This document shows, piece by piece, positions 52,537 to 62,238 of a DNA stretch of 64,000 bases (positions are counted from its first letter, which is position 1; each line of letters opens with the position of its first letter). The notes under the pieces are model-generated. The model was not told the origin of the DNA. It saw nothing but the letters and a program-made list of their open reading frames with translations, and made no database searches. The position numbers and the translations under genes were made by a program. This DNA comes from Neobacillus driksii (GTDB lineage: Bacteria > Bacillota > Bacilli > Bacillales > Cytobacillaceae), in NCBI RefSeq assembly GCF_013409995.1, contig NZ_JACCBX010000004.1, positions 434,001-498,000 on the forward strand. Direction: 5' to 3'.

Positions 52537-54711
52537 ATGGAGAAACTAGGAGGCTTCATATACCGTTATCGCAAATGGGTAATTGCCCTTTGGCTACTGC
52601 TAATCGGAATATCAGGGGTTTTCGCCTTAAAACTACCCTCCGTATTAAGCGGAAATGGCTTTGAATATAAAGGCGAGTACAATGAAACAAGAAAACTGCT
52701 TGAGAGAGATTTTGGGCAGGCAAAATCTTCGATAATTCTTGTCTTTCAAAGAGATAGCAGTGTGAGTGACGATGATTGGAAACAATTCATCCAAACCACC
52801 TTTAAGGATCTGAAAAAATTCGATGGTACAAAAAGTATCACCACCCCTTATAATCGAGAGGGAATGGTAAAAGAGGATTATGCTTATGGGCTTTTATCCT
52901 TTAATAAAAGTGCAGAAGACTTAAGTGATGAAATACAACAATTGAGTAAGATTCTAAAAAATAAAAAGGGATTAAAGGTTACGATGACAGGTGAACCTAT
53001 CATTGTTCAAGACCTTAATATCGCAAGTCAAGAGGATTTAGCCAAAGCTGAAATGATTGGATTGCCGATTGCTCTGATTGTTTTGGTCCTTGCCTTTGGA
53101 GGGTTAATCGCCGCCTCGATTCCGATTGTCATCGGGGTTATATCAATATTAACAACAATGGGTGCTGTTTTCTTTTTTAGTTACGGTACTGATTTGACAA
53201 TCTTTATTTTAAATATTGTTCCGATGATCGGGCTCGCATTAAGTATTGACTTTGCCCTATTATTAATTAATCGTTACAAAGAGGAATTACATACTAATTC
53301 CATTAAAGAAGCCATTACGATTAGCGTAGCTACCGCTGGAAGATCTATTATTTTCTCTGGTCTTTGTGTTTTTATTGGCTTATCGGCATTATGGTTTATT
53401 CAAATTGATATTTTTCAAAACGTTGCTCTTGGCGGTATGGCTGTAGTGTTTATCTCTGCCTTCTGTGCCTTAACCTTTCTCCCGGCATTATTGGCTGTTC
53501 TTGGAGTTAAAATTAACAAATTCAGCATCCTTCGGGTAGCCGATAATAAAACGAGCATTTGGCATAGATTTGCAAAGTTTGTAATGAAGCGCCCATTGGT
53601 CATGGCTGTGGCTGCACTAGCAATACTCCTTGCTGGTCTAATACCAGTCGCACAGATGACGCTGTCAATCCCGGGGACAGAATCCCTTCCGGAAAAGTAT
53701 CCATCAAGGGTAGCCTTTGAAGCCTTTGAAGAGCATTTTATTCCTAAAGATAAACGGAATGAAAAGAAGGTATCCATCGTGCTAGAAACAAAAGGTAATG
53801 TTTTAGAAACAAATAATCTTGAGAAGGTAACCAGCTTTCTCGAACAACTTTCGAAGGATAATTTGGTGGAAACGGTGAATTCACCTTTTTCTGCGACGGG
53901 CATTGAAGAGGAAGAAATGTTATCTCAACTGCTTCAGTTTGGACCAAAAGAACAGACTGCGCCCATCCTTGATTATTTTGTTCGAGATAATAAAATGCTC
54001 GTTGAAGTTTATTTAAATACAAATGATCATTCTGCGGAAGCTAGAGAATGGATTCGTGAATGGTCCAACAGGGACTTCGAACTAACGGCACATTTCGGAG
54101 GAGCAATAAAGTTTGAGCAAGAGATTTTTGATGAGATTTTTGAGAAGGCGCCTTATGGATTGTTATTAATTGTTGTCTCAACTTTCTTCATACTTATGGC
54201 CGCTTTTCGCTCGATTCTTATCCCACTAAAGGCAATTTTAATGAATATATTAAGCCTTAGCTGTACGTTCGGAATTGTTGTCTGGATTTTTCAACAGGGG
54301 CATTTAGGTGTAGAGCCTGCAGATATTGCCCTGATATTACCAGTATTCGTTTTCACCCTTGTATTTGGACTTTCAATGGATTACGAAGTGTTTTTGATTT
54401 CAAGAATTCAGGAGTTTTATTTGAGAACAGGTGATAATACGGAAGCGACCATATTTGGCTTAACGTATACTAGTAAAATTATTACATCCGCGGCAGCAAT
54501 TATGATCGTTGTCACAGGAGCTTTTGCCTTTACAGGCGTCATGCCGATTAAGCAATTAGGTGTCGGAATTGCCATCGCGATTTTTATTGATGCCACTATT
54601 GTCAGGATGGTCCTAGTTCCGGCATTGATGAAGTTGTTCGGTGATTGGAACTGGTGGTTCTTTGGATTTAAAAATAATGGATTAACAAAACACAAAAAGA
54701 AGCCGGCCTAA
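52537..54711 (+). CDS. MMPL-family RND transporter
   Basis: The protein is 724 residues with two repeats, each with one helix, a large outside loop and five more helices. Signatures are LSIDFALLLINRYKEEL and LSMDYEVFLISRIQEFY (helix 4 and 10 Asp-Tyr proton relay) and GRSIIFSGLCVFIGLSAL. Family members export lipids, siderophores or drugs, using proton flow. GGAGG precedes the ATG. It stands alone. Substrate unknown. The stop codon overlaps the terminator stem. Confidence 0.92.
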   Translation: MEKLGGFIYRYRKWVIALWLLLIGISGVFALKLPSVLSGNGFEYKGEYNETRKLLERDFGQAKSSIILVFQRDSSVSDDDWKQFIQTTFKDLKKFDGTKSITTPYNREGMVKEDYAYGLLSFNKSAEDLSDEIQQLSKILKNKKGLKVTMTGEPIIVQDLNIASQEDLAKAEMIGLPIALIVLVLAFGGLIAASIPIVIGVISILTTMGAVFFFSYGTDLTIFILNIVPMIGLALSIDFALLLINRYKEELHTNSIKEAITISVATAGRSIIFSGLCVFIGLSALWFIQIDIFQNVALGGMAVVFISAFCALTFLPALLAVLGVKINKFSILRVADNKTSIWHRFAKFVMKRPLVMAVAALAILLAGLIPVAQMTLSIPGTESLPEKYPSRVAFEAFEEHFIPKDKRNEKKVSIVLETKGNVLETNNLEKVTSFLEQLSKDNLVETVNSPFSATGIEEEEMLSQLLQFGPKEQTAPILDYFVRDNKMLVEVYLNTNDHSAEAREWIREWSNRDFELTAHFGGAIKFEQEIFDEIFEKAPYGLLLIVVSTFFILMAAFRSILIPLKAILMNILSLSCTFGIVVWIFQQGHLGVEPADIALILPVFVFTLVFGLSMDYEVFLISRIQEFYLRTGDNTEATIFGLTYTSKIITSAAAIMIVVTGAFAFTGVMPIKQLGVGIAIAIFIDATIVRMVLVPALMKLFGDWNWWFFGFKNNGLTKHKKKPA

Positions 54712-54726
54712 TTTTACAGGCCGGCT
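54701..54726. terminator. Bidirectional terminator overlapping the MMPL stop
   Basis: AGCCGGCCT (54701-54709) pairs with AGGCCGGCT (54718-54726). It is shared by the convergent cupin gene. Confidence 0.8.
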
Positions 54727-54736
54727 TTATTCAATC

Positions 54737-55078
54737 TTAGATATTTTTAGCGTATTGTTCATTTGGTACTTTACTTAATGTAACATATAAGCTTACAGGT
54801 TGATTTCCTGTGTTATTAAAAGCAAGCTCCTCTTCACCGCCTACATGTACTAAATCCGCTTCAGATACGACAGTTTCTTGACCATCAATAATGAACGTAC
54901 CACTTCCCGTTACTACATAAAGATATACCTCTGTTCCGGGGTGCTTATGAAGGGGAAGCTGCTGTCCAGGTAAGAAATTCAAAACGAAAGCTGTCGTCTC
55001 ACCTTTTTTGTAAATGATTCTTTTTGTGAATCTCTCTTCGCTGTATTCTTGGTAGGCTTTAACTGAATTTATTTCCAT
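54737..55078 (-). CDS. Small cupin protein
   Basis: The protein is 113 residues, a single cupin barrel. Motif 1 is LPLHKHPGTEVYLYVVTGSGTF (His, His, Glu metal ligands), motif 2 is near HVGGEEELAFNNTGNQPVSL, where the usual His is not obvious. Function cannot be fixed: it may be a metalloenzyme or a ligand sensor. GGAGGG precedes the ATG. Confidence 0.82.
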   Translation of the reverse strand: MEINSVKAYQEYSEERFTKRIIYKKGETTAFVLNFLPGQQLPLHKHPGTEVYLYVVTGSGTFIIDGQETVVSEADLVHVGGEEELAFNNTGNQPVSLYVTLSKVPNEQYAKNI

Positions 55079-55207
55079 CCGATTTCCCTCCTAGTGATGT
55101 CTTACCTATATTGTAACTGAAAATCATTTTCAATTAAGTGAAGCGTATCACTGTTTATTATTTCAAATCATTCTAGGAAAAAACGTGAAGTTATTTATGT
55201 TAAAACA

Positions 55208-55243
55208 AAAAAAGACGTTAACCCTTTAGGATTAACGAGTCTG
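55208..55243 (-). terminator. Terminator after the small membrane protein gene
   Basis: On the minus strand, GACTCGTTAA..CC pairs with GGG.TTAACGTC and is followed by TTTTTTTG. It overlaps the stop codon region of the gene at 55232. Confidence 0.6.
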
Positions 55244-55429
55244 TTTTCTATGTAATCTTTTTATGCCCTCGGTACAAACCAGGCTTCCAAAAAATCCAAT
55301 TAAGATACTAGATGAAATAATTTTTAATGCATAAAAAATACCTGTACTAGTAAGACAATCTAGTATTAAAAATTTTTTAATTGTTGAGCCTTTAATAGTG
55401 TAGAAAACAACCTGATTTTGTTTCTTCAT
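55232..55429 (-). CDS. Small hypothetical membrane protein
   Basis: The protein is 65 residues with one or two hydrophobic stretches (FLILDCLTSTGIFYALKIISSSILIGFFGSLV) and basic ends. AAGGG lies close to the ATG. The terminator just after it supports a real gene. Not recognised. Confidence 0.5.
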   Translation of the reverse strand: MKKQNQVVFYTIKGSTIKKFLILDCLTSTGIFYALKIISSSILIGFFGSLVCTEGIKRLHRKQTR

Positions 55430-55591
55430 ATTCCCTTATCACACCCAAATTATTTTTCCTAAAGATATGATTGGTTAAGATTGTCTTATTCCTCTTACAT
55501 AATCCAAGGATGCCCATTTATTAAGTCCTGCCACTTACCTATATTGACCAATATCACTTAAAAGAAGAAAAAAGAAGTTCAATGAACTTCT

Positions 55592-55912
55592 TTATGACAT
55601 ATAGGAAATGATAACTTTTTGCGGAACTTCTATCTCATCTTCATTTTTTGTTTTCAGTCGGCCGCATGAAGGCATTTCAAATGAGAAGTCCTCCACCTTT
55701 GAAGGAATAATACCCTCTTGCTTTAATTGCGAGAAAACTAGCTGCATTGCATCTTCTGTCGAAAGGGTTTTATTCGACCCTTCTAATTGAAAACACTCCA
55801 CACAGGTTTCAATAATATTTTCAGAAATCTGTTCCTCTGCAAACACTAATTTTGCTCCGGCTATCTTCTCTACTTCCATATTTTCCAGTTCAATGATTGT
55901 TGTAATATTCAT
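55592..55912 (-). CDS. Hypothetical protein
   Basis: I start at the ATG at 55912 (MNITTIIEL) because GGAGG lies 8 bp upstream. The product is 106 residues, acidic and soluble, with three cysteines (TCVEC and PSCGR), which could bind metal or form disulphides. No family recognised. A hairpin (AAAGAAGTTC/GAACTTCTTT, 55572-55594) ends the transcript and overlaps the stop codon. Confidence 0.6.
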   Translation of the reverse strand: MNITTIIELENMEVEKIAGAKLVFAEEQISENIIETCVECFQLEGSNKTLSTEDAMQLVFSQLKQEGIIPSKVEDFSFEMPSCGRLKTKNEDEIEVPQKVIISYMS

Positions 55913-56112
55913 CTCTAATACCTCCACCTTTTGTCTCTTTTATTATAAGTAATCTCCCTTAATAAATTTTTTGAAACCCCTTTAATTCACTTTTTATTCA
56001 TATGTTTTTGACAATTTTCTGTCACTTTTGAGAATTTTCCACCAATGTATCAACGGCTTCAAATTGTTAAATAATAACACGTAAAGTAGAAGTTCAGAGG
56101 AGGCTTGTATTT

Positions 56113-57234
56113 ATGAACTATAAAAGGTTATTCCTACTACTCTTTATTAGCACAATCATCTGGTCTCAAGTCCCATCTAGTATGTTTGCTGAAGAAAGCA
56201 GGGCAGCGAACAACCATGGAATAATTGATTTGCGAATACTTGAGACGACTGACCTCCATGCGGCTCTAGTGAATTATGATTATTATCAGACTAAAACTGA
56301 CAATACTATTGGGCTTGTAAAAACAGCTAGTCTTATTCATCAAGCAAGAGGTGAAGTAGTCAATTCCTTATTGTTTGATGACGGTGATCATTTAAAAGGG
56401 AATCCGCTCGGTGAATACTTAGTACGAATACGAGGAATTCAAAAAGGTAATGTGCATCCTGTATACCGTGCTTTTAATTATTTAGAATATGATGCGATAA
56501 CAATTGGAAATCATGAATTTAATTATGGTCTAAAGTTTCTAAACAGTGTTCTTAAGGGAGTGAAAATGCCGGTTGTAAATGCAAATGTTTATTCCGTTAA
56601 GGAGAATAAACCCTATTTTAAACCTTATGTAATTTTAAAAAGAAGTGTTGTTGATAAGCAAGGTATGGAACATGAATTGAATATTGGGGTAATTGGATTT
56701 ATGCCTCCGCAAATAATGAGATGGGACAAGGCAAATTTAGAGGGAAAAGTAACGGCTAGACCTATGGTTGAAAGTGCAAAGGAATTTGTACCTATCCTAA
56801 AGACAGAAGGTGCTGATATTATTATCGCACTTGCCCATACTGGAATAGATAGTGAACCCTATCACCCAGAAACGGAAAACGCAGTTTATTACCTTAGTGA
56901 GATTCCAGAAATTGATGTCATTTTAGCTGGACATTCTCATAGCGTATTTCCAGGACCTACCTTTAAAGAATTACCTATGGCTAACATCAACGAAGGAAAA
57001 ATCAAAGGAAAACCTGTAGTAATGGCAGGTGCCTTTGGCAGCCGTCTTGGGATTATTGACCTCAAGCTTGAGGTTAAAGATGGGAATTGGAAAGTGGTAA
57101 ACAGTACATCTTTTACAAGATCAATTGCAGATGAAACCGGAAATCCTCTTGTGAAGACTGATAAAAAATTATTTAAACTGATTAAACCGGCACATCAGGA
57201 AACAGTCGATTTCTTAAAAAAGCTTGGTTTATAG
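56113..57234 (+). CDS. Secreted metallophosphatase, CpdB/YfkN-like N-terminal domain only
   Basis: The protein is 373 residues with a signal peptide (hydrophobic 7-20, cleavage near MFAEE). Calcineurin-type motifs are present: ETTDLHAAL, FDDGDHLKG, IGNHEFNYG, IALAHTGID and LAGHSHSVF. Secreted 2',3'-cyclic nucleotide phosphodiesterases have a C-terminal 5'-nucleotidase domain of about 250 residues. It is absent here and the frame ends in KKLGL with no coding continuation seen. It may work as a phosphodiesterase alone or be a shortened gene. GAGGAGG precedes the ATG. Confidence 0.82.
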   Translation: MNYKRLFLLLFISTIIWSQVPSSMFAEESRAANNHGIIDLRILETTDLHAALVNYDYYQTKTDNTIGLVKTASLIHQARGEVVNSLLFDDGDHLKGNPLGEYLVRIRGIQKGNVHPVYRAFNYLEYDAITIGNHEFNYGLKFLNSVLKGVKMPVVNANVYSVKENKPYFKPYVILKRSVVDKQGMEHELNIGVIGFMPPQIMRWDKANLEGKVTARPMVESAKEFVPILKTEGADIIIALAHTGIDSEPYHPETENAVYYLSEIPEIDVILAGHSHSVFPGPTFKELPMANINEGKIKGKPVVMAGAFGSRLGIIDLKLEVKDGNWKVVNSTSFTRSIADETGNPLVKTDKKLFKLIKPAHQETVDFLKKLGL

Positions 57235-57267
57235 CATATATTAATCGATGAAAAATAAGCTGGATCC

Positions 57268-57330
57268 TTATAGTGACTTAAACTCTTAGCTTTTTTAGGT
57301 TTCGGTCACTATAGAGCCCTTATAGTGACC
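57268..57330. repeat. Alternating TATAGTGAC/GTCACTATA inverted repeats
   Basis: TTATAGTGAC (57268-57277), GGTCACTATA (57304-57313) and TATAGTGACC (57321-57330) alternate. The last two form a perfect 10-bp stem. A following AAACTCTT-GCTTTTTT word is also repeated after the first copy. The set lies between the metallophosphatase and fabF stops and may serve as terminator. Confidence 0.8.
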
Positions 57331-57347
57331 AAAACTCTTTGCTTTTT

Positions 57348-58589
57348 TTACATGTTAAACTTTTTAAAAATTAAAGTTGCATTATGACCGCCAAATCCTA
57401 ACGAGTTGGATAAAACCACTTGAACATCCTTCGTCTTAGCAACGTTTGGGACGTAATCTAAATCCAATTGTTCATCAGGTGTTTGATAATTAATGGTTGG
57501 CGGGATGATACCATCCTTAATTGCTAGAAGAGAAAAAATGGCCTCTATAGCCCCAGTTGCTCCCAACAAGTGACCGGTCATGGATTTCGTGGAACTGACA
57601 GATAATTTATAGGCATGTTCTTTGAAAACATCCTTGATGGCTAACGTTTCATACAAATCATTATAATAGGTCGATGTACCATGAGCATTGATATAGTCGA
57701 CTTGTTCAGGGGTAATACCAGCATCTGCTAATGCTAATTTCATTGCTCTTCCTGCCCCTTCTCCTTCTGGTGCAGGGGTCGTAATATGATGGGCATCACC
57801 TGTAGCTCCATACCCTGCTAATTCTCCATAAATGGTCGCACCTCGAGCTAATGCGTGTTCTAATTCCTCTAATACCAGGATACCTGCGCCTTCCCCAATG
57901 ACAAAGCCATCTCGATTCTTATCAAATGGCCTGCTTGCTGTAGACGGGTCTGGATTTTTTGACAGTGCTGTCATATTTGAAAATCCCGCGACCGTCATTG
58001 CGGTAATGGTGGCTTCCGTTCCGCCAGCAATCATCACATCCACATCCCCCTTTTGAATCACGCGGAATGCATCTCCAATAGAATTGGCACCGGACGCACA
58101 TGCTGTAACCGAACAATTGTTGATTCCTTTTGCACCAATCGAGATGGAAACTTGTCCGGCCGCCATATCGGGAATAAACATCGGGATCGTAAACGGGTTA
58201 ACCCTTCTTTGGCCTTTTTCAATAAACTTCCGATGTTGTTCCTCGAATTCAGCCAATCCGCCAATTCCTGAACCGATCCAAACTCCGACTCGTTCCGGTT
58301 GAATCCCTTCTCCAATTTGGATTCCCGCATCCTTAACAGCCATTTGACTTGCTGCAATTGCGAACTGGCTATAACGCCCCATCCTTCTGGCTTCTTTTTT
58401 ATCCATAAACTCTTCTGGTGCAAAGCCCTTAACTTCCGCTGCAATCTTGACGTCAACCATTTCTACATCAAAAAGGGTCGCAGGCCCAATACCGGAAACA
58501 CCATTCTTAACCTGTTCCCATGATGTATGAGCATCATTTCCCAAAGGAGTGACTGCTCCAATACCTGTAATCACTACTCTTTTATTCAT
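57348..58589 (-). CDS. fabF: 3-oxoacyl-[acyl-carrier-protein] synthase II
   Basis: The protein is 413 residues, the usual size. The active-site Cys is in [14 protein letters not shown], with the His residues in [11 protein letters not shown] and [15 protein letters not shown] and a final [14 protein letters not shown]. It elongates acyl-ACP with malonyl-ACP. No fabH is next to it, unlike fabHA-fabF in B. subtilis, so it may be an extra copy. GGGAGTGAG precedes the ATG. Confidence 0.95.
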   Translation of the reverse strand: MNKRVVITGIGAVTPLGNDAHTSWEQVKNGVSGIGPATLFDVEMVDVKIAAEVKGFAPEEFMDKKEARRMGRYSQFAIAASQMAVKDAGIQIGEGIQPERVGVWIGSGIGGLAEFEEQHRKFIEKGQRRVNPFTIPMFIPDMAAGQVSISIGAKGINNCSVTACASGANSIGDAFRVIQKGDVDVMIAGGTEATITAMTVAGFSNMTALSKNPDPSTASRPFDKNRDGFVIGEGAGILVLEELEHALARGATIYGELAGYGATGDAHHITTPAPEGEGAGRAMKLALADAGITPEQVDYINAHGTSTYYNDLYETLAIKDVFKEHAYKLSVSSTKSMTGHLLGATGAIEAIFSLLAIKDGIIPPTINYQTPDEQLDLDYVPNVAKTKDVQVVLSNSLGFGGHNATLIFKKFNM

Positions 58590-58739
58590 TAAATGCTCAC
58601 TCCCAAATAGATTTCGGATGATTCTTACACTCTTTCTATAGTTTAACGAATAAAGAGTGGACGGACAAATTAATTCACTTCGCCAGCTTTAGTAAAAAAA
58701 TCCGAATGGATTCTTCCACGCGGATGAATTTGACTCAAT

Positions 58740-60302
58740 TTATTTAAACTTTTTCTTATATTCTGCTGGTGTAACACCAGTATATTTCTTAAAACAAATA
58801 CTAAAATATTGAGGGTTACTATAACCTACTTGTTCACAAACTTCATAGGTTTTAATATCACCCTCTCCCAATAGTTCCATTGCCTTCTTCATTCGTAGCT
58901 CTAACAAGTAATCCCCAAAGTTAAACCCTTTCTCCATTTTAAAGAGATTACTTAAATAAGGGGTACTAACGTGGATTAACTCTGCCACCTTTTGAAGTGT
59001 TAAACTGCTGTCATGGAAATTCCCCTGCATATACTTGATTGCTTGGTCAACATGGCTATAATAATTCTTTTCTTTCTTTCTAAACATGGCAGTAGACCAT
59101 TGGTCGATTAGAATATGTAATAGATCTATCATTTCTGTCAGCGTTGTTAACTCCATGATATCCTTATAAACAACTGATGAATTAAAGCTATTTTTTAAAT
59201 CTTCCTTTTTCCATTTTTCAATTTCAAAAAATAGCATGGTACTAAATTTGAGCCCTAGGACTTTTAAATCTGATAAAGCAACACTTTTTCTATCCACTAT
59301 GGCCGTACTTAAATCCACTAATGTTTCTTTTGCCTTTTCTGGTAAACCAGACTTAATATGATTTTCTAATTTCATCTCCAAATCCTGAACAAGATTTTCT
59401 TGTTCATCACACTTAGAAACCGTTTCATCCAGAGAAATCACTCGGCCTGTACCCATTATATGTCTCATATCCATTGCTACCCTGGCTTCTAGAAAAGATT
59501 TACCAACTTCAAATAGATTAGGATATGCTCGTCCATGTGTAATGGTAATGGTATCGTCTATTTCTTTGTTTAGAAAATTAAACAAAGCTTGGGCTAACTC
59601 TGCTTTTCTCGAATCCTGGTCGTTTTCCAAGGATAAAAGAATTGTATATTCACCGATATCCGAATTCATCACCAAACAATTTAATTCATTAAAATAAGAA
59701 GAAGTAAAACTTGTAATTTTTTCCTTAAAAAAGTATCCCTCAACATCTTGCTCAATTGTATTCTTAACAAGAATAACAGCAAAGAAAGGACCCTCCATTT
59801 GGACATCAAGACCTAATAGCTCCTTCTCGACATCAACCCTGTAATCTCCTTCCCGAATCAACTTTTGAAAAAACTTCTGCTGCAGTAATGGCAAGGACTC
59901 TATGATTCTTTTTTCTTTGACTGATTCCTTTTCCCAATCAGCTGCTGCTTCTTTGGCTTTTGTTAGCAAATATTCTGAATCTACTGGTTTTAAAAGATAG
60001 TCAAACGCCTTCAATTTAATGGCTTCCTGAGCATATTTAAAATCTTCATACCCTGTCAGAAAAATAATCCTTGTCTCAGGGCTTCTTTCTTTAATCTGTT
60101 TGGCCATTTCTAACCCACTCATAAAAGGCATATTAATATCGGAAACGACGACTTGCGGCTGTTCCTTCTCAATTAACTCTAATGCCACCTCACCGTCTCC
60201 TGCTTCTCCCGCTATAACAAATCCATGCTCTCCCCAAGGAATTGCCTGGCATATGCCCCGACGAATAATTCTATCATCTTCTACAACAATTACTTTATGC
60301 AT
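58740..60302 (-). CDS. YesN-type response regulator (receiver + AraC HTH, long form)
   Basis: The protein is 520 residues: receiver 1-120 (VEDDRII, Asp in VVSDINMPFMSG, Lys in YLLKPVDS), a middle region of about 280 residues, and an AraC HTH at the end (STPYLSNLFKMEKG and FSICFKKYTGVTPAEYKKKF). It overlaps the kinase gene by 8 bp. It is the longer YesN class that typically controls carbohydrate uptake genes. Its likely targets are the mannose-isomerase gene and the large FN3 protein nearby (inference). Confidence 0.93.
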   Translation of the reverse strand: MHKVIVVEDDRIIRRGICQAIPWGEHGFVIAGEAGDGEVALELIEKEQPQVVVSDINMPFMSGLEMAKQIKERSPETRIIFLTGYEDFKYAQEAIKLKAFDYLLKPVDSEYLLTKAKEAAADWEKESVKEKRIIESLPLLQQKFFQKLIREGDYRVDVEKELLGLDVQMEGPFFAVILVKNTIEQDVEGYFFKEKITSFTSSYFNELNCLVMNSDIGEYTILLSLENDQDSRKAELAQALFNFLNKEIDDTITITHGRAYPNLFEVGKSFLEARVAMDMRHIMGTGRVISLDETVSKCDEQENLVQDLEMKLENHIKSGLPEKAKETLVDLSTAIVDRKSVALSDLKVLGLKFSTMLFFEIEKWKKEDLKNSFNSSVVYKDIMELTTLTEMIDLLHILIDQWSTAMFRKKEKNYYSHVDQAIKYMQGNFHDSSLTLQKVAELIHVSTPYLSNLFKMEKGFNFGDYLLELRMKKAMELLGEGDIKTYEVCEQVGYSNPQYFSICFKKYTGVTPAEYKKKFK

Positions 60303-62097
60303 ACTGGTTAATCTCCCCTTTTGTTTTGGGAATTTTAATGCTAACTACTGTTCCATTGCTAGGTTCACTTGCAATGGTAAGACCATATTCGTTTCCGAAG
60401 TGAATTTTAATTCGTTCATTTACGCTTTGCAGACCAATACCAAGATACCTCTTTTTCTCCTGATACGAGGCTTCAATTTCTAGCAAAATATCTTTTAATT
60501 TTTGTGGTTCGATCCCATTCCCATTATCACTAACCTCTAGATGGATGGTATCTCTAAGTTGATATCCTCGAATGGTTATTTTGCCTTGGCCTCGTTTTTG
60601 CTTTACCCCATGGTAAATGGCATTTTCAATGAGTGGCTGCAATGAAAGTTTAATAATATTATAGGAAATGATTTCCTTATCGATTTCAATTTCATAGGAA
60701 AAATCATCGCCATAACGCATTTCCTGAATAAACAGATAATGCTGAATATGTTCCATTTCTTCATGGATGGAAATGATTTCTCTTCCTTTACTAATACCAA
60801 TCCGGAAAAAACTTGCAAGTGCACTTATCATTTGACTAGCATCTTTATTCAGACCCATATCACACAATCCTTTAATGGAATACATGGTGTTATAAAGAAA
60901 GTGTGGATTAATTTGGGCGTGCATAATCGCAAATTCTAATTGTCGTTTTTCTTCTTGTTCTAATCGGATTTGGTCCATTAACGTATTAATCCGAACAATT
61001 AACTCTTTAAAGCCTGTATGGAGGATTTTCATTTCTTCGGGACCTGACATTTCAAAATCAAAGTCTAGATTACTTTTATTAATCATACCCATTTGTTTTG
61101 CCATTTTTTTAAACGGATCCGAAATATATTTTCCTACGATGTTAGTAAGAATAACTGCACTAAGGATCATCAATACGACCAATAGAATGGTGAAGCCTTT
61201 GATGTAATTTACTTTATTTAAGATTTCATTTTGTGGGATAACCGCAGCTATTTTCCAGTTATTAGAACTTAAAGTATCGTAAATAACAATCATGTCTTCC
61301 CCTTCTACATTTTCGTAAGTGAACTTCCCATCATCGTCTTTTAGGCTTTGGATGGAGTTTAGTGTTGGCTTATCCAGTTTGTATTTCTTGTTTACTTTTT
61401 TAGATTCAAAGATTCCATCTGGACTAATAAGGGTCAGGTATCCATTCTCTCCAATTAATGATTTATTCAATACTTGTTCGAAAAATTTTGCCCGTAAATT
61501 AAATAAAACGATTCCTTTAGATGTTTGATTCTTATCAATCAATCTAAATATCGACATTACTTTATTATCTTCATTAAATACCTGATCTTCATGAATGTTT
61601 CTCCAATAAAACCCCTCTTTGTTTCCATTGTATTTTGAAAAATACTCTTCGTAATTTATCGATGGATTGGAATTATAGCTGCTATGATAAAGCAAAAAGC
61701 CATTTTGTTTATGATTAACAAGAACAGATTCAAGAATGACATTATATCTTGAATAAATAAGTTTCAAATTATTATCAATTTCTACATAAGATTCTGGCTT
61801 AATCTCTGGACCTTCTTTATCAACTAATGATAAAATCCTTGGGTCATTCGATAAGGAGACTAATTGCTGAAAAACGTCTGCCAGCATATTATCAAGATAA
61901 TTTTTTGTCTGGAAAATGGTATCATTTACATTTTTATAGGCATTTTCTTCGATTTGTGCAGTCGCAAGTAAAGAAGAAATCCAGCCTGTCGTTAATATAA
62001 AAAAGATAATAATAGGTAAATAGAGAGAATTAATGGTCGATTTAAAAGAATAGAAAAAATGTTTGTGAATAAAGCTTTTAATCTTTACAGCCATCAT
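60295..62097 (-). CDS. YesM-type sensor histidine kinase (extracellular sensor + HAMP)
   Basis: The protein is 600 residues. Membrane helices (about 22-45 and 300-322) bracket a Cache-like sensor domain. A HAMP domain (ISDPFKKMAKQM) leads to His_kinase with the acceptor His in HAQINPHFLYNTMYS, the N-box LQPLIENAIYHG and G-box GNGIEP and GIGLQSVNERI. It should phosphorylate the regulator encoded downstream. GGGAG precedes the ATG pair. Contrast with the sensor-less kinase at 292. Confidence 0.93.
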   Translation of the reverse strand: MMAVKIKSFIHKHFFYSFKSTINSLYLPIIIFFILTTGWISSLLATAQIEENAYKNVNDTIFQTKNYLDNMLADVFQQLVSLSNDPRILSLVDKEGPEIKPESYVEIDNNLKLIYSRYNVILESVLVNHKQNGFLLYHSSYNSNPSINYEEYFSKYNGNKEGFYWRNIHEDQVFNEDNKVMSIFRLIDKNQTSKGIVLFNLRAKFFEQVLNKSLIGENGYLTLISPDGIFESKKVNKKYKLDKPTLNSIQSLKDDDGKFTYENVEGEDMIVIYDTLSSNNWKIAAVIPQNEILNKVNYIKGFTILLVVLMILSAVILTNIVGKYISDPFKKMAKQMGMINKSNLDFDFEMSGPEEMKILHTGFKELIVRINTLMDQIRLEQEEKRQLEFAIMHAQINPHFLYNTMYSIKGLCDMGLNKDASQMISALASFFRIGISKGREIISIHEEMEHIQHYLFIQEMRYGDDFSYEIEIDKEIISYNIIKLSLQPLIENAIYHGVKQKRGQGKITIRGYQLRDTIHLEVSDNGNGIEPQKLKDILLEIEASYQEKKRYLGIGLQSVNERIKIHFGNEYGLTIASEPSNGTVVSIKIPKTKGEINQYA

Positions 62098-62204
62098 AGA
62101 AAGAACTCCCTGTTAGTATACAAATTGATTATATTCTCTTATTCTATTGTAACCGTTTTCCGCATTTTTTCATAATAAGAAATTACCGGTCAATTGGATA
62201 AAAA

Positions 62205-62235
62205 AACAGCAGCTAGTTAAAACCTAGCCGCTGTT
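62205..62235 (-). terminator. Terminator of the mannose-6-phosphate isomerase gene
   Basis: AACAGC-A-GCTAG (62205-62216) pairs with CTAGC-C-GCTGTT (62224-62235), one mismatch. On the minus strand it is followed by TTTTTTATCC. Confidence 0.75.
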
Positions 62236-62238
62236 AGA

